Source of the DNA: Paractinoplanes toevensis
GTDB taxonomy: Bacteria; Actinomycetota; Actinomycetes; Mycobacteriales; Micromonosporaceae
DNA: 64,000 nucleotides
NCBI RefSeq assembly: GCF_018332695.1
Contig: NZ_BOQN01000088.1
Coordinates: forward strand, 59,038 to 123,037
Reading direction: 5' to 3'
Shown: positions 17,062 through 25,544 of the stretch, in pieces
Numbering within the stretch: the first letter of the stretch is position 1
Layout of the letters: every line of letters starts with the position of its first letter
Notes under the pieces: generated by a model
Told to the model about the DNA's origin: nothing
Seen by the model: the letters and a program-made list of their open reading frames with translations, nothing else
The model's database searches: none
Translations under genes and position numbers: made by a program

Positions 17062-17619
17062 ATGCCCCATCGTTTGCGCGCGGACGCGGAACGCAACCGC
17101 GCGGCGCTGCTCACCGCGGCCCGGGAGATCTTCGGCGAGCAGGGCCTGGACGCGTCGCTCGACGAGATCGCCCGCCGGGCCGGCGTCGGCAACGCCACCC
17201 TCTACCGCCGTTTTCCGACCCGGCGCGACCTGATCGCCGCGGTCTTCGCCGGCCAGATGAACGAGTACGTCGAGCTGTCCGACCGGGCCTTGCAGGAACC
17301 CGACCCGTGGTCCGCGTTCGTCGGTTACCTCACCCGGCTCTTCGAGCTGCAGGCCACCGACCGGGGCCTGTCCGAGCTGCTGGTCAGCACCAGCTTCGAC
17401 GACGACGCGCGGCTCTCCGACCTGCGCACGGCGGCTCAGCGCGGCGCGTCCGAGGTGATCGCGCGGGCGGTCGGCGCCGGGGTGCTGCGCGCCGACTTCA
17501 GCCGCCGCGACCTCAGCATCCTGATGCGCGCCAACGCCGGCGTGGTCCAGCGCTCCCCCGAGCCGGACGCCTGGCGGCGCCAGCTGGCACTACTCCTCGA
17601 CGGCCTGGCCGCACGGTGA
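17062..17619 (+). CDS. TetR-family regulator
   Basis: 185 residues. The N-terminal helix-turn-helix is typical: NRAALLTAAREIFGEQGLDASLDEIARRAGVGNATLYRRFPTR-type sequence across residues 10-52. A helical ligand-binding and dimer domain follows (about 60-185), of the usual TetR length. It is divergent from the dienelactone hydrolase gene with the palindrome between them, so it most likely represses itself and that hydrolase and is released by the hydrolase substrate or a related compound. The ligand cannot be inferred. Confidence 0.88.
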   Translation: MPHRLRADAERNRAALLTAAREIFGEQGLDASLDEIARRAGVGNATLYRRFPTRRDLIAAVFAGQMNEYVELSDRALQEPDPWSAFVGYLTRLFELQATDRGLSELLVSTSFDDDARLSDLRTAAQRGASEVIARAVGAGVLRADFSRRDLSILMRANAGVVQRSPEPDAWRRQLALLLDGLAAR

Positions 17620-17714
17620 GTCATTTAAGGATGTTTAAGGTCTGAACAAGGTCCTTTAACGACCCACCGGCCAAGAATCGACTCCGTCGTCACCACCTGC
17701 GATCGGAGTCACCC

Positions 17715-19148
17715 ATGCAACGCAGCCGTCTGCGTCTCGCCATCTATGCCTCGGCGGCCGTCCTCGCCGTCGGCGGTGGCGTCGGCGCGGCCGTCGCGGC
17801 CACCAACCCGTCCACCACGGCCGCGGGCGTCCTCACCGCCACCTTCACCAAGGACAGCGACTGGGGTTCGGGCTACCAGGCGAAATACACGATCAAGAAC
17901 GGCACGGGTACGGCCGTGAACGGCTGGCAGCTCGCCTTCGGACTGCCGTCGACCGCGAAGCTCGGCAGCTTCTGGGACGCCACGGTCACCGTCTCGGGCA
18001 GCACCGCCACCGCCAAGAACCCGAGTTGGGCCGCCACCATCCCGGCCGGCGGCAGCGCCGAGTTCGGTTTCATCGTGGCCGGCAGCGGCAACCCGACCAC
18101 CTGCACGCTCAACGGAGCGTCCTGCGGCGGCGGTGCGACCACGGCTCCGACCACCGTCCCGACGACGCGGCCCACCACCGCGGCGCCCACGACCGCTCCG
18201 ACGACCAAGCCGCCGACCACCGCGCCCACCACTGTTCCGCCGACGACCACGCCGCCCTCCAGCGACGGAGGCGTGCTCGTCGCCCCGTACGTCGACATGG
18301 GTCTTCTCTCCAACGGCTCGACCACCCTCGCCCAGCTGGGCACCAGCGGCAACGTCAAGTCCTTCAGCCTGGCCTTCGTGACCAGCGCCGGCTGCAAGGC
18401 GAGCTGGTTCAACGCGTTCGACCCGCGGCAGAAGCAGTTCGCCGACCAGATCGCCGCGGTCCGGGCGGCCGGCGGTGACGTGAAGGTGTCGTTCGGCGGT
18501 GCCACCGGCATCGAGCTGGCCCAGGCCTGCACCAGCGTGGCCACCCTCCAGGCCGAGTACCAGGCGGTCGTGACGGCCTACAACCTCAAGTACATCGACC
18601 TGGACATCGAGGGCGCGGCGGTGGCCGACCCGACCACGATCGCCCGGCGCTCGACCGCGCTGGCCGCCCTGCAGAAGGCCAACCCGGGCCTCAAGATCTC
18701 GCTGACCCTGCCGGTGCTGCCCGAGGGTCTCACCGCCGACGGCGTCAACGTGGTCAAGTCGGCCAAGGACGCCGGCGTCAACCTGGACCTGGTCAACATC
18801 ATGGCGATGGACTACGGCCGCTCCGGCCAGGACTACGGCGACCTCGCCATCCAGGCCGTCAAGTCCACCAAGGACCAGATCAAGCAGCTGTACGGCAACA
18901 GCGACGCGGCCGCCTTCAGGATGGTGGGCGTGACGCCGATGCTGGGCGTGAACGACGACAACGGCAAGTTCCTGCAGAGCGACGCGCGGGACCTGATCGC
19001 CTTCGCGAACGCCAACCACATCGGCTTCGTCTCCTACTGGGAGGCGAACCGCGACAAGAACGCCTGCCAGGGCGCGCTGTTCCAGTGCACGAACGTGACG
19101 CAGACGCCGTTCGAGTTCAGCAAGATCTTCGCCGGCTTCACCGGCTAG
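17715..19148 (+). CDS. Secreted chitinase, CBM2 + GH18
   Basis: 477 residues with a signal peptide (about 1-29). Residues 38-140 form a family 2 carbohydrate-binding module (ATFTKDSDWGSGYQAKYTI, NGWQLAF, SWAATIPAGGSAEFGF). A Thr/Pro linker (about 143-185) leads to a GH18 catalytic domain: SFGGATG, then YIDLDIEGAA with the DxDxE catalytic motif (acid/base Glu), MAMDYG and the C-terminal FVSYWEANRD. All the key acidic residues are present. It should cut chitin outside the cell. The upstream 100 bases carry repeats of TTTAAGG and the inverse CCTTTAA (17624-17660), which may be regulatory. The ribosome site is GGAG. Confidence 0.92.
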   Translation: MQRSRLRLAIYASAAVLAVGGGVGAAVAATNPSTTAAGVLTATFTKDSDWGSGYQAKYTIKNGTGTAVNGWQLAFGLPSTAKLGSFWDATVTVSGSTATAKNPSWAATIPAGGSAEFGFIVAGSGNPTTCTLNGASCGGGATTAPTTVPTTRPTTAAPTTAPTTKPPTTAPTTVPPTTTPPSSDGGVLVAPYVDMGLLSNGSTTLAQLGTSGNVKSFSLAFVTSAGCKASWFNAFDPRQKQFADQIAAVRAAGGDVKVSFGGATGIELAQACTSVATLQAEYQAVVTAYNLKYIDLDIEGAAVADPTTIARRSTALAALQKANPGLKISLTLPVLPEGLTADGVNVVKSAKDAGVNLDLVNIMAMDYGRSGQDYGDLAIQAVKSTKDQIKQLYGNSDAAAFRMVGVTPMLGVNDDNGKFLQSDARDLIAFANANHIGFVSYWEANRDKNACQGALFQCTNVTQTPFEFSKIFAGFTG

Positions 19149-19179
19149 GGCTTTCCTCTCATCCCCAAAAGGTAAGAAA

Positions 19180-19214
19180 GCGCGGCTCTGGGTCCCCCAA
19201 ACCCGGAGCCGCGC
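19180..19214. terminator. Bidirectional terminator hairpin
   Basis: A 14-bp stem with one G-T pair (19180-19193 with 19201-19214) and a 7-nt loop, followed by TCATTT. It separates the convergent chitinase and TetR genes. Confidence 0.8.
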
Positions 19215-19224
19215 TCATTTCGTC

Positions 19225-19824
19225 CTAGGCCAGGCCGCGGCCCGCGGTGGCGAGCGCCTCGTCGGCGATGTCCCACAGCGGGGTGCCGGCCGGGGCGTCC
19301 AGCCACAGGTTCAACGAGACCCGCAGGGCCAGCAGGAACGTGGCGGCGGTCATCCGTGCCCGTACGCCCCGGGGGTCTGCCTCTTTCAGCCGGGCCGTGA
19401 CCTCCGCGGCAAGATCTCGCTCCGCCGCGGCGAAGGTCTGCATCTGGGCGGCCAGCACCGTCGGATGGGTGCGCAGCAGCCGTCCCTGCGCCACCATCCG
19501 CGGGTCGAGGTCACCGACCTCGTGGTTGAAGATGGCGGCGGCCGAGGTGAGCGCCTGCCACGGCGTCTCGTCGGCCGGCCGGGAGCGCACGGCGTCGACC
19601 AGCCGCTGCACCCGCTGGAAGTCGCCGTACATCAGCGCTTCCTCTTTGCTCCCGAAGTAGTTCGAGAACGTGCGCCGGGACACCCCGGCGTCGTCGGCGA
19701 TCGCCTCGACGGTGATCCGGTCCAGGCCGTGCTCCATGGCGAGCCGGACCGCCGACTCGTGCAGGGCCTGCCGGGTGGCGGCCTTTTTGCGCTCGCGGAG
19801 CCCGGGCTCCGCCGTCGTGCTCAT
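19225..19824 (-). CDS. TetR-family regulator of efflux gene
   Basis: 199 residues. The helix-turn-helix is clear: RKKAATRQALHESAVRLAMEHGLDRITVEAIADDAGVSRRTFSNYF-type sequence over residues 11-56. The C-terminal domain is helical with the usual Trp/Leu-rich dimer helices. It is divergent from a DHA2 drug transporter gene, with 110 bases between the starts that hold two inverted repeats. The arrangement is the standard one for a repressor released by a transported toxic compound. Confidence 0.88.
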   Translation of the reverse strand: MSTTAEPGLRERKKAATRQALHESAVRLAMEHGLDRITVEAIADDAGVSRRTFSNYFGSKEEALMYGDFQRVQRLVDAVRSRPADETPWQALTSAAAIFNHEVGDLDPRMVAQGRLLRTHPTVLAAQMQTFAAAERDLAAEVTARLKEADPRGVRARMTAATFLLALRVSLNLWLDAPAGTPLWDIADEALATAGRGLA

Positions 19825-19850
19825 GTCTTGAGCGTACCGGCGTGTGACTT

Positions 19851-19912
19851 GCTTCTCAATGAGAAAGATTGCGCAATGAGAAGCTTCCTTCGATAGTTGT
19901 ATCTGACAACTA
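19851..19912. promoter_or_regulatory. Inverted repeats between tetR and the efflux gene
   Basis: GCTTCTCA at 19851-19858 is repeated in inverse at 19877-19884, and a nested TTCTCAATGAGAA palindrome occupies 19853-19865. A second, separate dyad TAGTTGT-N5-ACAACTA lies at 19894-19912. One or both should be the TetR operator. Confidence 0.6.
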
Positions 19913-19934
19913 CTCGCTCGCTGGAGGCTGCTTG

Positions 19935-21497
19935 ATGAGCGCCAAGCCCATGACTCACCGCCAGATCATGGAGGCACTCTCCGGCCTCCTGCTGGTGCTC
20001 TTCGTCGCGATGGCCAGCTCGACCATCGTCTCCACCGCCCTGCCCACGATCATCGGGGCGCTCGACGGCAGCCAGACCCAGTACACCTGGGTGGTCACCG
20101 CCAGCCTGCTCACCGCGACCGCGTCCACCCCGATCTGGGGCAAGCTCGCCGACCTTTTCAGCAAGAAGCTGCTCGTCCAGATCTCCATCGTCGTGTTCGT
20201 GGTCGGCTCGATGATCGCCGGCCTCGCCCAGACCGCCCCGCAGCTCATCGCCGCCCGCGCGTTCCAGGGCCTCGGCATGGGTGGCGTGCAGGCGCTGGTC
20301 CAGGTCGCGATCGCCGCAATGATCCCGCCCCGGGAGCGCGGCCGCTACAACGGCTACCTGGGTGGCGTGATGGCCGTGGCCACGGTCGGTGGCCCGCTGC
20401 TCGGCGGCGTCATCGTCGACACCGCCTGGCTCGGCTGGCGCTGGTGCTTCTACATCGGCGTGCCGATCGCCGTCATCGCCCTGGTCGTCCTGCAGAAGAC
20501 ACTGAACCTCGCGGTCATCCGGCGGGAGAACGTCAAGGTCGACTACTTCGGCGCCACGCTCATCGCGGCCGGCGTGAGCACCCTGCTGATCTGGGTGTCG
20601 TTCGTGGACAGCTCGTTCGCTTGGCTCTCCTGGCAGACGTACGCCATGGTCGGTCTTGGTCTGGTTCTTCTGGCCGCCGCCGTCTGGGTGGAGTCCCGGG
20701 TCGCCGAGCCGGTCGTCCCGCTGGACATCGTCCGCAAGCGCGGCACCGCCCTGGCGATCATCGCGAGCCTCTCGGTCGGCATGGCCATGTTCGGCGGCGC
20801 GGTCTTCCTCGGTCAGTACTTCCAGATCGGCCGCGGTTACAGCCCCACCCAGGCGGGCCTGCTCACCATCCCGATGATGGCCGGCGTCCTGGTCTCCTCG
20901 ACCATCTCCGGCCGCCTGATCAGCAAGACCGGCAGGATCAAGCCCTACATCGTGGCCGGCACGATCCTGCTGGTCGCCGGGTTCGCCGGGCTGTCGATGC
21001 TCGACCACGAGACCCCGCTCTGGTACGTCGGCATCTCGATGGCCCTGGTCGGCATCGGCGTGGGCATGTCGATGCAGAACCTGGTCCTCTCGGTCCAGAA
21101 CACGGTGGCGCTCAAGGACATCGGCGCGGCCAGCTCCACGATCGCATTCTTCCGCTCGCTGGGCGGCACGATCGGCGTGTCGGTGCTGGGCGCGGTCCTG
21201 GCCCACCGGGTCACCGACAACCTGACCCACGAGCTGGCCGCCGCGGGCATGTCGTCGAGCGGCAGCGCGGCCTCGTCCAGCAGCCTGAACCTCTCCGCCC
21301 TGCCGGAGGCGATCCAGCACCTGGTCCGGGCCGCCTACGGCGACGCGACCGGCCACATCTTCCTGATCTCGGCGGCGATCGCGGTGGTCGGCGTCGTGGC
21401 CGCCGCCTTCATGAAGCCCACCGCCCTGCGCTCGACCGTCGACCTCGGCGCCGCTCCCGCTCCCGAGACCTCTCCGGAGCCGGCCCTCGCCCGCTGA
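19935..21497 (+). CDS. DHA2-family (EmrB/QacA) multidrug efflux transporter
   Basis: 520 residues with about 14 membrane spans. MFS signature motifs are present: motif A region WGKLADLFSKKLLVQ between helices 2 and 3, motif C-like GPLLGGVI, and the DHA2-type TIVSTALPTIIGAL near the N-terminus. The family exports drugs and other toxic compounds in exchange for protons. The start at 19935 is supported by a GGAGG site; the frame is open further upstream but that covers the operator. Its regulator is the divergent TetR. Confidence 0.88.
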   Translation: MSAKPMTHRQIMEALSGLLLVLFVAMASSTIVSTALPTIIGALDGSQTQYTWVVTASLLTATASTPIWGKLADLFSKKLLVQISIVVFVVGSMIAGLAQTAPQLIAARAFQGLGMGGVQALVQVAIAAMIPPRERGRYNGYLGGVMAVATVGGPLLGGVIVDTAWLGWRWCFYIGVPIAVIALVVLQKTLNLAVIRRENVKVDYFGATLIAAGVSTLLIWVSFVDSSFAWLSWQTYAMVGLGLVLLAAAVWVESRVAEPVVPLDIVRKRGTALAIIASLSVGMAMFGGAVFLGQYFQIGRGYSPTQAGLLTIPMMAGVLVSSTISGRLISKTGRIKPYIVAGTILLVAGFAGLSMLDHETPLWYVGISMALVGIGVGMSMQNLVLSVQNTVALKDIGAASSTIAFFRSLGGTIGVSVLGAVLAHRVTDNLTHELAAAGMSSSGSAASSSSLNLSALPEAIQHLVRAAYGDATGHIFLISAAIAVVGVVAAAFMKPTALRSTVDLGAAPAPETSPEPALAR

Positions 21498-21509
21498 CCC
21501 AGTTTCTAC

Positions 21510-21539
21510 GCGGCGTCCCCCCACCCCGGGGGACGCCGC
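21510..21539 (+). terminator. Rho-independent terminator
   Basis: A perfect 12-bp stem (GCGGCGTCCCCC at 21510-21521 with 21528-21539), a 6-nt loop and a trailing TGTTTT, directly after the efflux gene. Confidence 0.85.
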
Positions 21540-21628
21540 TGTTTTCCGGATCACGTGGCCACTCCTGGGATCTTGCGCTTACCGAGAGCTAGCCTTTCGG
21601 GACGGAGCGCATATCGAAGGGTGGGATC

Positions 21629-23203
21629 TTGGACGGCCAGTTGTCTGCGGCCCTGCTCGAACTCGAAGACGAGATCAACTGGGATGCCGCTGCCATGCTG
21701 GAACGGGCCGTCGAGATCGAGCGGCAGGCCCGCGAGCTCGGTGACGAGCTGCTCGTCGCCCGGGCCCGGCTCAGCCAGGCCAACCTGCACATGCGGGCCG
21801 GCGACCTGGCCGGTGCGGCCGCCCGCATCTGGAAGGTGCACCAGTGGGCCGTCGAGCACGAGGCCCGGCAGCTCACCGCCCGCACCCACCTGGTCTGGGC
21901 CAACATCCACCGGCACCTCGGTGACGCCGCCCAGTGTCTGGAGCATTCGGTGCTCAGCGTCGAGCTGCTCGACGACACCGCCACCGATCACATGCGCATC
22001 TGGCACCGGGCCAAGCTCGCCGACGCACTCAGCCTGGCCGGTTCGATGGACGCGGCCCGCCTGCGCTACCGGCAGGCGGCCGATCTCGCCCGCCGCCTGA
22101 AACGTCCCGACCTGCAACTGGCGGTCCTCAACAACTTCGCGTACGCCGAGCTCGCCGCCGGGCAGCACGAACGGGCCCAGCAGGTCGCGGCCCGACTGCA
22201 GCGGCACGCCGCCGAGCACGGCTTCGATCTGGACGCCGCCCTGCTCGACACGATCGGCGCGATCCAGATCGAGAACGGCCAGTTCGCCGAGGCCGAGCGC
22301 ACCCTGCTGACCTGCCTCGACCAGCACCACGACGGCAATCAGGACGACGCCGACGCCCTGCCCGAATATCTGCTCACCCTGGCCCGGGCCCAGCGCGGGC
22401 TGATGGCGTACGCCCGAGCCCAGCGCAGCCTCAACGCCTCCCGGCGCCTCTGCGCCGAGCGCGAGCTCGGCCATGTCCTGGTCCGACTGCATCAGGAGCA
22501 GGCCGAGCTGTACGCGGCGCGGGGCGAGTTCGCCGAGGCATTCGCGGAGCACAAGGAGTTCTTCGCCGCGCACACCCGGCAGTACTCCATGCAACGGGAG
22601 GCGCAGGCCCGCACCCGGCAGGCGATGTTCGAGACGGCCGAGGCCCGCCAGGAGGCCGAGCGGTTCCGTGAGCAGGCCCGCCGCGATCCGCTGACCGGTC
22701 TGCGCAATCGGCGCTTCCTCAACGAGCAGCTGCCCGGCCTGATCGAGTCCGATCCGGAGCTCACCGTGGCGATGGTCGATCTCGACCACTACAAGCGCAT
22801 CAACGATCGCCTCTCGCACGAGGTCGGTGACCAGGTGCTGGTGCGGGTGGCGCGGTTGCTGGAGCAGTGGCTGGCCGAGACCGCACCCGACGGCTTCGTG
22901 GTGCGGATGGGCGGCGAGGAGTTCCTGCTGGCGCTGCCGGCCACGCCGGTGGACCGGGCGAGCGGGGTGCTCGACGGCCTCCGGAAGGCGGTGCGGGGTC
23001 ACGCCTGGGCCCCACTCACCGCCGGTCTTCCGGTTACGGTGAGCATTGGCGTCGCCGGCGTGGGTGACACGGCCGACCCCACGCAGGCGGCGCTGCTGTC
23101 CATTGCGGACGGTCACCTGTACGCCGCTAAGCACGGCGGACGCGATCGGGTCGTCTCCTCGGTGACCGATTCTGGTCGGCAGCACCGAGCCCCTGCAGCG
23201 TGA
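21629..23203 (+). CDS. TPR-GGDEF diguanylate cyclase
   Basis: 524 residues with a likely TTG start. About residues 20-340 are TPR-like helical repeats (ARARLSQANLHMRAGDLAGAA and similar). A linker helix leads to a GGDEF domain from about 350: RDPLTGLRNRRFL, MVDLDHYKRINDRLSHEVGD and the active-site loop as GGEEF near residue 429, so catalysis of c-di-GMP synthesis is expected. No RxxD inhibitory site is seen upstream of GGEEF. There is no membrane segment, so it is cytoplasmic, and the TPR part probably receives a protein signal. No EAL domain is fused or adjacent. Confidence 0.88.
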   Translation: MDGQLSAALLELEDEINWDAAAMLERAVEIERQARELGDELLVARARLSQANLHMRAGDLAGAAARIWKVHQWAVEHEARQLTARTHLVWANIHRHLGDAAQCLEHSVLSVELLDDTATDHMRIWHRAKLADALSLAGSMDAARLRYRQAADLARRLKRPDLQLAVLNNFAYAELAAGQHERAQQVAARLQRHAAEHGFDLDAALLDTIGAIQIENGQFAEAERTLLTCLDQHHDGNQDDADALPEYLLTLARAQRGLMAYARAQRSLNASRRLCAERELGHVLVRLHQEQAELYAARGEFAEAFAEHKEFFAAHTRQYSMQREAQARTRQAMFETAEARQEAERFREQARRDPLTGLRNRRFLNEQLPGLIESDPELTVAMVDLDHYKRINDRLSHEVGDQVLVRVARLLEQWLAETAPDGFVVRMGGEEFLLALPATPVDRASGVLDGLRKAVRGHAWAPLTAGLPVTVSIGVAGVGDTADPTQAALLSIADGHLYAAKHGGRDRVVSSVTDSGRQHRAPAA

Positions 23204-23349
23204 CCTGCGATTCCTCTCCGTAGTTATCGGATGCGCAACGCGGGTGACCTTACATACCCGGAGCCGTTACCCTTTACGACACTGACGGACGTCGACCCGG
23301 AGCGGGGGTCGGGCGAGGGTCGCCGTCGGAAGGCAAGGAGGGCCGGGTC

Positions 23350-24159
23350 GTGCACCAGGGCAATGAGGTTGCGCCGCCAGGGGTCAACATCAACGTGCCC
23401 CACTCGGCCCGCATCTACGACTACTGGCTGGGCGGTAAGGACAACTTCGCGGTCGACCGGGCGGTCGGCGAGGCGATGATCAAGGCGATCCCCGGCATGC
23501 GCTACATGGCGGGGGAAAACCGTAAGTTCGTCCACCGGGTGGCCCGCGATCTGGTCGCCAAGGAGGGCATCCGCCAGTTCCTCGACATCGGCACCGGCAT
23601 CCCCACCCGGCCCAACCTGCACGAGATCGCCCAGCAGCTCGAGCCGTCGGCCCGGGTGGTCTATGTGGACAACGACCCGATCGTGCTGGTGCACGCCCGC
23701 GCCCTGATGGTCAGCAAGCCGGAGGGCCGCAGCGAATACATCTCGGCCGACCTCCGCGACGCCGCCTCGATCCTCGAGGACAAGGTCCTCCGCGGCACGC
23801 TGAACTTCGACGAGCCCGTCGGCCTCACGCTGATCGCCATCCTGATGCTGCTGGCCGACAACGACGACCCGTGGTCGCTGGTCGCCGCGCTGCGCGACGC
23901 CATGCCGTCCGGCAGCTGCCTGGCGATCACCCACCCGACCGCCGATTTCGCGCCGGACGAGGTCAACCGGGCCGTCGACGCGGCGACCGGCGCCGGGATG
24001 ACGCTGGTGGCCCGCTCACAGGAGGCGGTGCGGCGCTTCTTCGGCGACTGGGAGCTGCTCGAGCCGGGCCTGGTGCCGGTGTCGAGCTGGCGACCGGACG
24101 CGCCGGTGGAGAACCCCGAGGCGGCCTATTACTGGGCCGGCGTCGCCCGCAAGCCTTAG
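23350..24159 (+). CDS. SAM-dependent methyltransferase, DUF574 (Methyltransf_19) family
   Basis: 269 residues, GTG start with a strong AAGGAGG site. The family blocks are clear: NVPHSARIYDYWLGGKDNFAVDR near the N-terminus, the SAM-binding FLDIGTGIPTRPNLHE and VVYVDNDPIVLVHARAL, and a C-terminal RFFGDWELLEPGLVPVSSWRP. This family is greatly expanded in actinobacteria, and substrates are mostly unknown. The 146 bases upstream hold no gene and probably carry its promoter. A short inverted repeat follows the gene. Confidence 0.88.
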   Translation: MHQGNEVAPPGVNINVPHSARIYDYWLGGKDNFAVDRAVGEAMIKAIPGMRYMAGENRKFVHRVARDLVAKEGIRQFLDIGTGIPTRPNLHEIAQQLEPSARVVYVDNDPIVLVHARALMVSKPEGRSEYISADLRDAASILEDKVLRGTLNFDEPVGLTLIAILMLLADNDDPWSLVAALRDAMPSGSCLAITHPTADFAPDEVNRAVDAATGAGMTLVARSQEAVRRFFGDWELLEPGLVPVSSWRPDAPVENPEAAYYWAGVARKP

Positions 24160-24179
24160 GCCCTCGTTTAAGCGGGGGC

Positions 24180-24199
24180 CAGGGGCGAGCGGGCCCCTG
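24180..24199 (+). terminator. Weak hairpin after the methyltransferase gene
   Basis: CAGGGGC at 24180-24186 pairs with GCCCCTG at 24193-24199 around a 6-nt loop. There is no T-tract. I see no gene between 24200 and 24375. Confidence 0.4.
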
Positions 24200-24375
24200 A
24201 CCCCCTGTTATGTGGGGTGGAGCTGTCCCGTCGCCACATCTCGCCGGCCAACCCCTCGTCGGCGTGGTGTGGATGCGGGGGTGGACCGGTCGAGCGGCCT
24301 GGCACGGGGGAACCGGACCGCCCGACCGGCGTCGGGGGTGGCGTCCTTCAGGAGCGCCTCGCGGGTGTCACGGCG

Positions 24376-24786
24376 TTACACCCGCAATCGCGGTCGCTTG
24401 CGTGCCAGCGGGGCCGGTAGTCGCTCCGCACGGATGAGAATCTGGCGCCGGCCGGCACTGTGACCGGCCGCATCGAGCTCTTCGGCCTCGGCCTCGAGCC
24501 AGGTGCTGCCGTCGCGCACGACCGAGCTTCCCCACTCGACGTGCACGATGCGTAACCGAAGGCTGCCGGAACCATGACGATAGTCCGACTCGGCGAACTC
24601 CTGCGCGGGCCAGCGCGGCTGCCGTGGCAGGAGCCGGCCGCCGCGGAAGATCAGGGCCGTCGGCACGGGAACCGGTGGACCGGGAAGGTGCCCGGCACGT
24701 CGGCCCCGCGCGCAGCGGACGAGGTCACTCGCGCGCGTCGGAATCACCTTCCTCGGCGGGCGGCCGATGCTCGGCCACCGTGGCAT
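24376..24786 (-). CDS. Hypothetical protein downstream of promoter A
   Basis: Up to 136 residues; the start is uncertain (ATG at 24786, or GTG at 24747 next to GAGGAAG). The C-terminal 90 residues look like real protein (LRLRIVHVEWGSSVVRDGSTWLEAEAEEL) with a basic end. The first 45 residues overlap the preceding small gene and may not be translated. It follows the 84-residue gene on the same strand and would share its promoter. I do not recognise a family. Its place beside an XRE/DUF397 module is typical of short, poorly conserved orphan genes in actinobacteria. Confidence 0.45.
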   Translation of the reverse strand: MPRWPSIGRPPRKVIPTRASDLVRCARGRRAGHLPGPPVPVPTALIFRGGRLLPRQPRWPAQEFAESDYRHGSGSLRLRIVHVEWGSSVVRDGSTWLEAEAEELDAAGHSAGRRQILIRAERLPAPLARKRPRLRV

Positions 24787-24979
24787 CTGGGCGGGTCAGG
24801 GCATACCTGACACCACCAAAACGGTGCGTCACGGCGACGGCACGCGTTGTCGCCGCCGCCATGTCGTCGGTCACCGGCTCGTCGCGAAAGACGAGCGGCG
24901 GGTTTCCCTTCCGGGGTGCTTCCACTCCTTCGGGGTCACCGTGGTCAGCATGCTCAGGACCGATATTGGGAATCGACAT
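24725..24979 (-). CDS. Small hypothetical protein, first gene after promoter A
   Basis: 84 residues from the ATG at 24979, which has GAGAGG about 7 bases before it. The frame is open further up to a GTG at 25087, but that part is Ser/Ala-rich and lacks a good ribosome site. The product is polar, with a central VTDDMAAATTRAVAVTHRFGGVRYAL segment and a charged tail. No membrane span or known motif is visible. It is the first gene downstream of promoter copy A at 25110-25162, which matches the promoter of the small genes at 26668. Confidence 0.5.
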   Translation of the reverse strand: MSIPNIGPEHADHGDPEGVEAPRKGNPPLVFRDEPVTDDMAAATTRAVAVTHRFGGVRYALTRPDATVAEHRPPAEEGDSDARE

Positions 24980-25109
24980 GCTCGACACCTCTCGCTCGGA
25001 CGCCCCCGCCAAGGAGCCTCGCGCTGAGGCCGCAGACGCCGTTTCCGCGACCGACCCGTCACTCAAAGATGTCACCCTAAGTGACACCCCTTCGAGTGTG
25101 TACGTGCGT

Positions 25110-25162
25110 TATCATGCTCACAATCCCGTGAGTACGCAAGGCCAAATGCACGTGCATTTGCA
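25110..25162 (-). promoter_or_regulatory. Promoter/operator copy A (reads leftwards)
   Basis: Read on the minus strand, this is TGCAAATGCACGTGCA, 3 bases, GGCCTTGCG, 19 bases, ATGATA. TTGCGT and CATGAT form a -35/-10 pair with a 17-base spacer. The upstream element is part of an 18-bp perfect palindrome (CAAATGCACGTGCATTTG, 25143-25160). The same string with the same spacing occurs at 26563-26615 on the plus strand. A second dyad, TGTCAC-N5-GTGACA, lies at 25070-25086 downstream of the -10. Confidence 0.7.
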
Positions 25163-25242
25163 CAACGTGTGATGCGGCCGTCGCCACGAGAGACCACCGC
25201 CTCCGGACGATCCCCGACCGGAGCAAACCAAGGGAGTTTCGA

Positions 25243-25476
25243 ATGAACGCGGTTAACGGCATCCCGGCCGGCCAGTTGGACGGTGTCACCTGGCAGAAGA
25301 GCCGGCGGAGCAACCCCAGCGGCAACTGCGTCGAGTGCGCGGTGCTGCCCTCCGGCGAGGTCGCCATGCGCAACTCGCGGGACCCCGAGGGCCCGGCCCT
25401 GATCTACACGCCGGCCGAGATCGAGGCCTTCCTCGGCGGGGTGCGCGACGGAGACTTCGACAACCTGCTCGCCTGA
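25243..25476 (+). CDS. DUF397 protein
   Basis: 77 residues, with a GGGAG site before the ATG. The family consensus is plain: VTWQKSRRSNPSGNCVECAVL, VAMRNSRDPEGPALIYTPAEIEAFLGGVRDGDFDNL-type sequence. DUF397 proteins are small partners of XRE/DUF5753 regulators in actinobacteria and modulate or antagonise them. The partner regulator is the convergent gene at 25545-26435, separated by a shared terminator. Confidence 0.9.
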   Translation: MNAVNGIPAGQLDGVTWQKSRRSNPSGNCVECAVLPSGEVAMRNSRDPEGPALIYTPAEIEAFLGGVRDGDFDNLLA

Positions 25477-25500
25477 GCCAGGCAGTGCTCCACAAAACGA

Positions 25501-25528
25501 CTCAGGCCCGCCGTCCGGCGGGCCTGAG
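25501..25528. terminator. Bidirectional terminator hairpin
   Basis: A perfect 12-bp stem (CTCAGGCCCGCC at 25501-25512 with 25517-25528) and a 4-nt loop lie between the convergent DUF397 and XRE genes. Confidence 0.85.
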
Positions 25529-25544
25529 CGCTGTCTGGAGGGTT

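Noticed and set aside
24200..24375. Several short plus-strand frames after the methyltransferase gene
   Set aside because: All are Arg/Gly/Trp-rich without a ribosome site, and three frames are open at once, as expected for non-coding GC-rich DNA.
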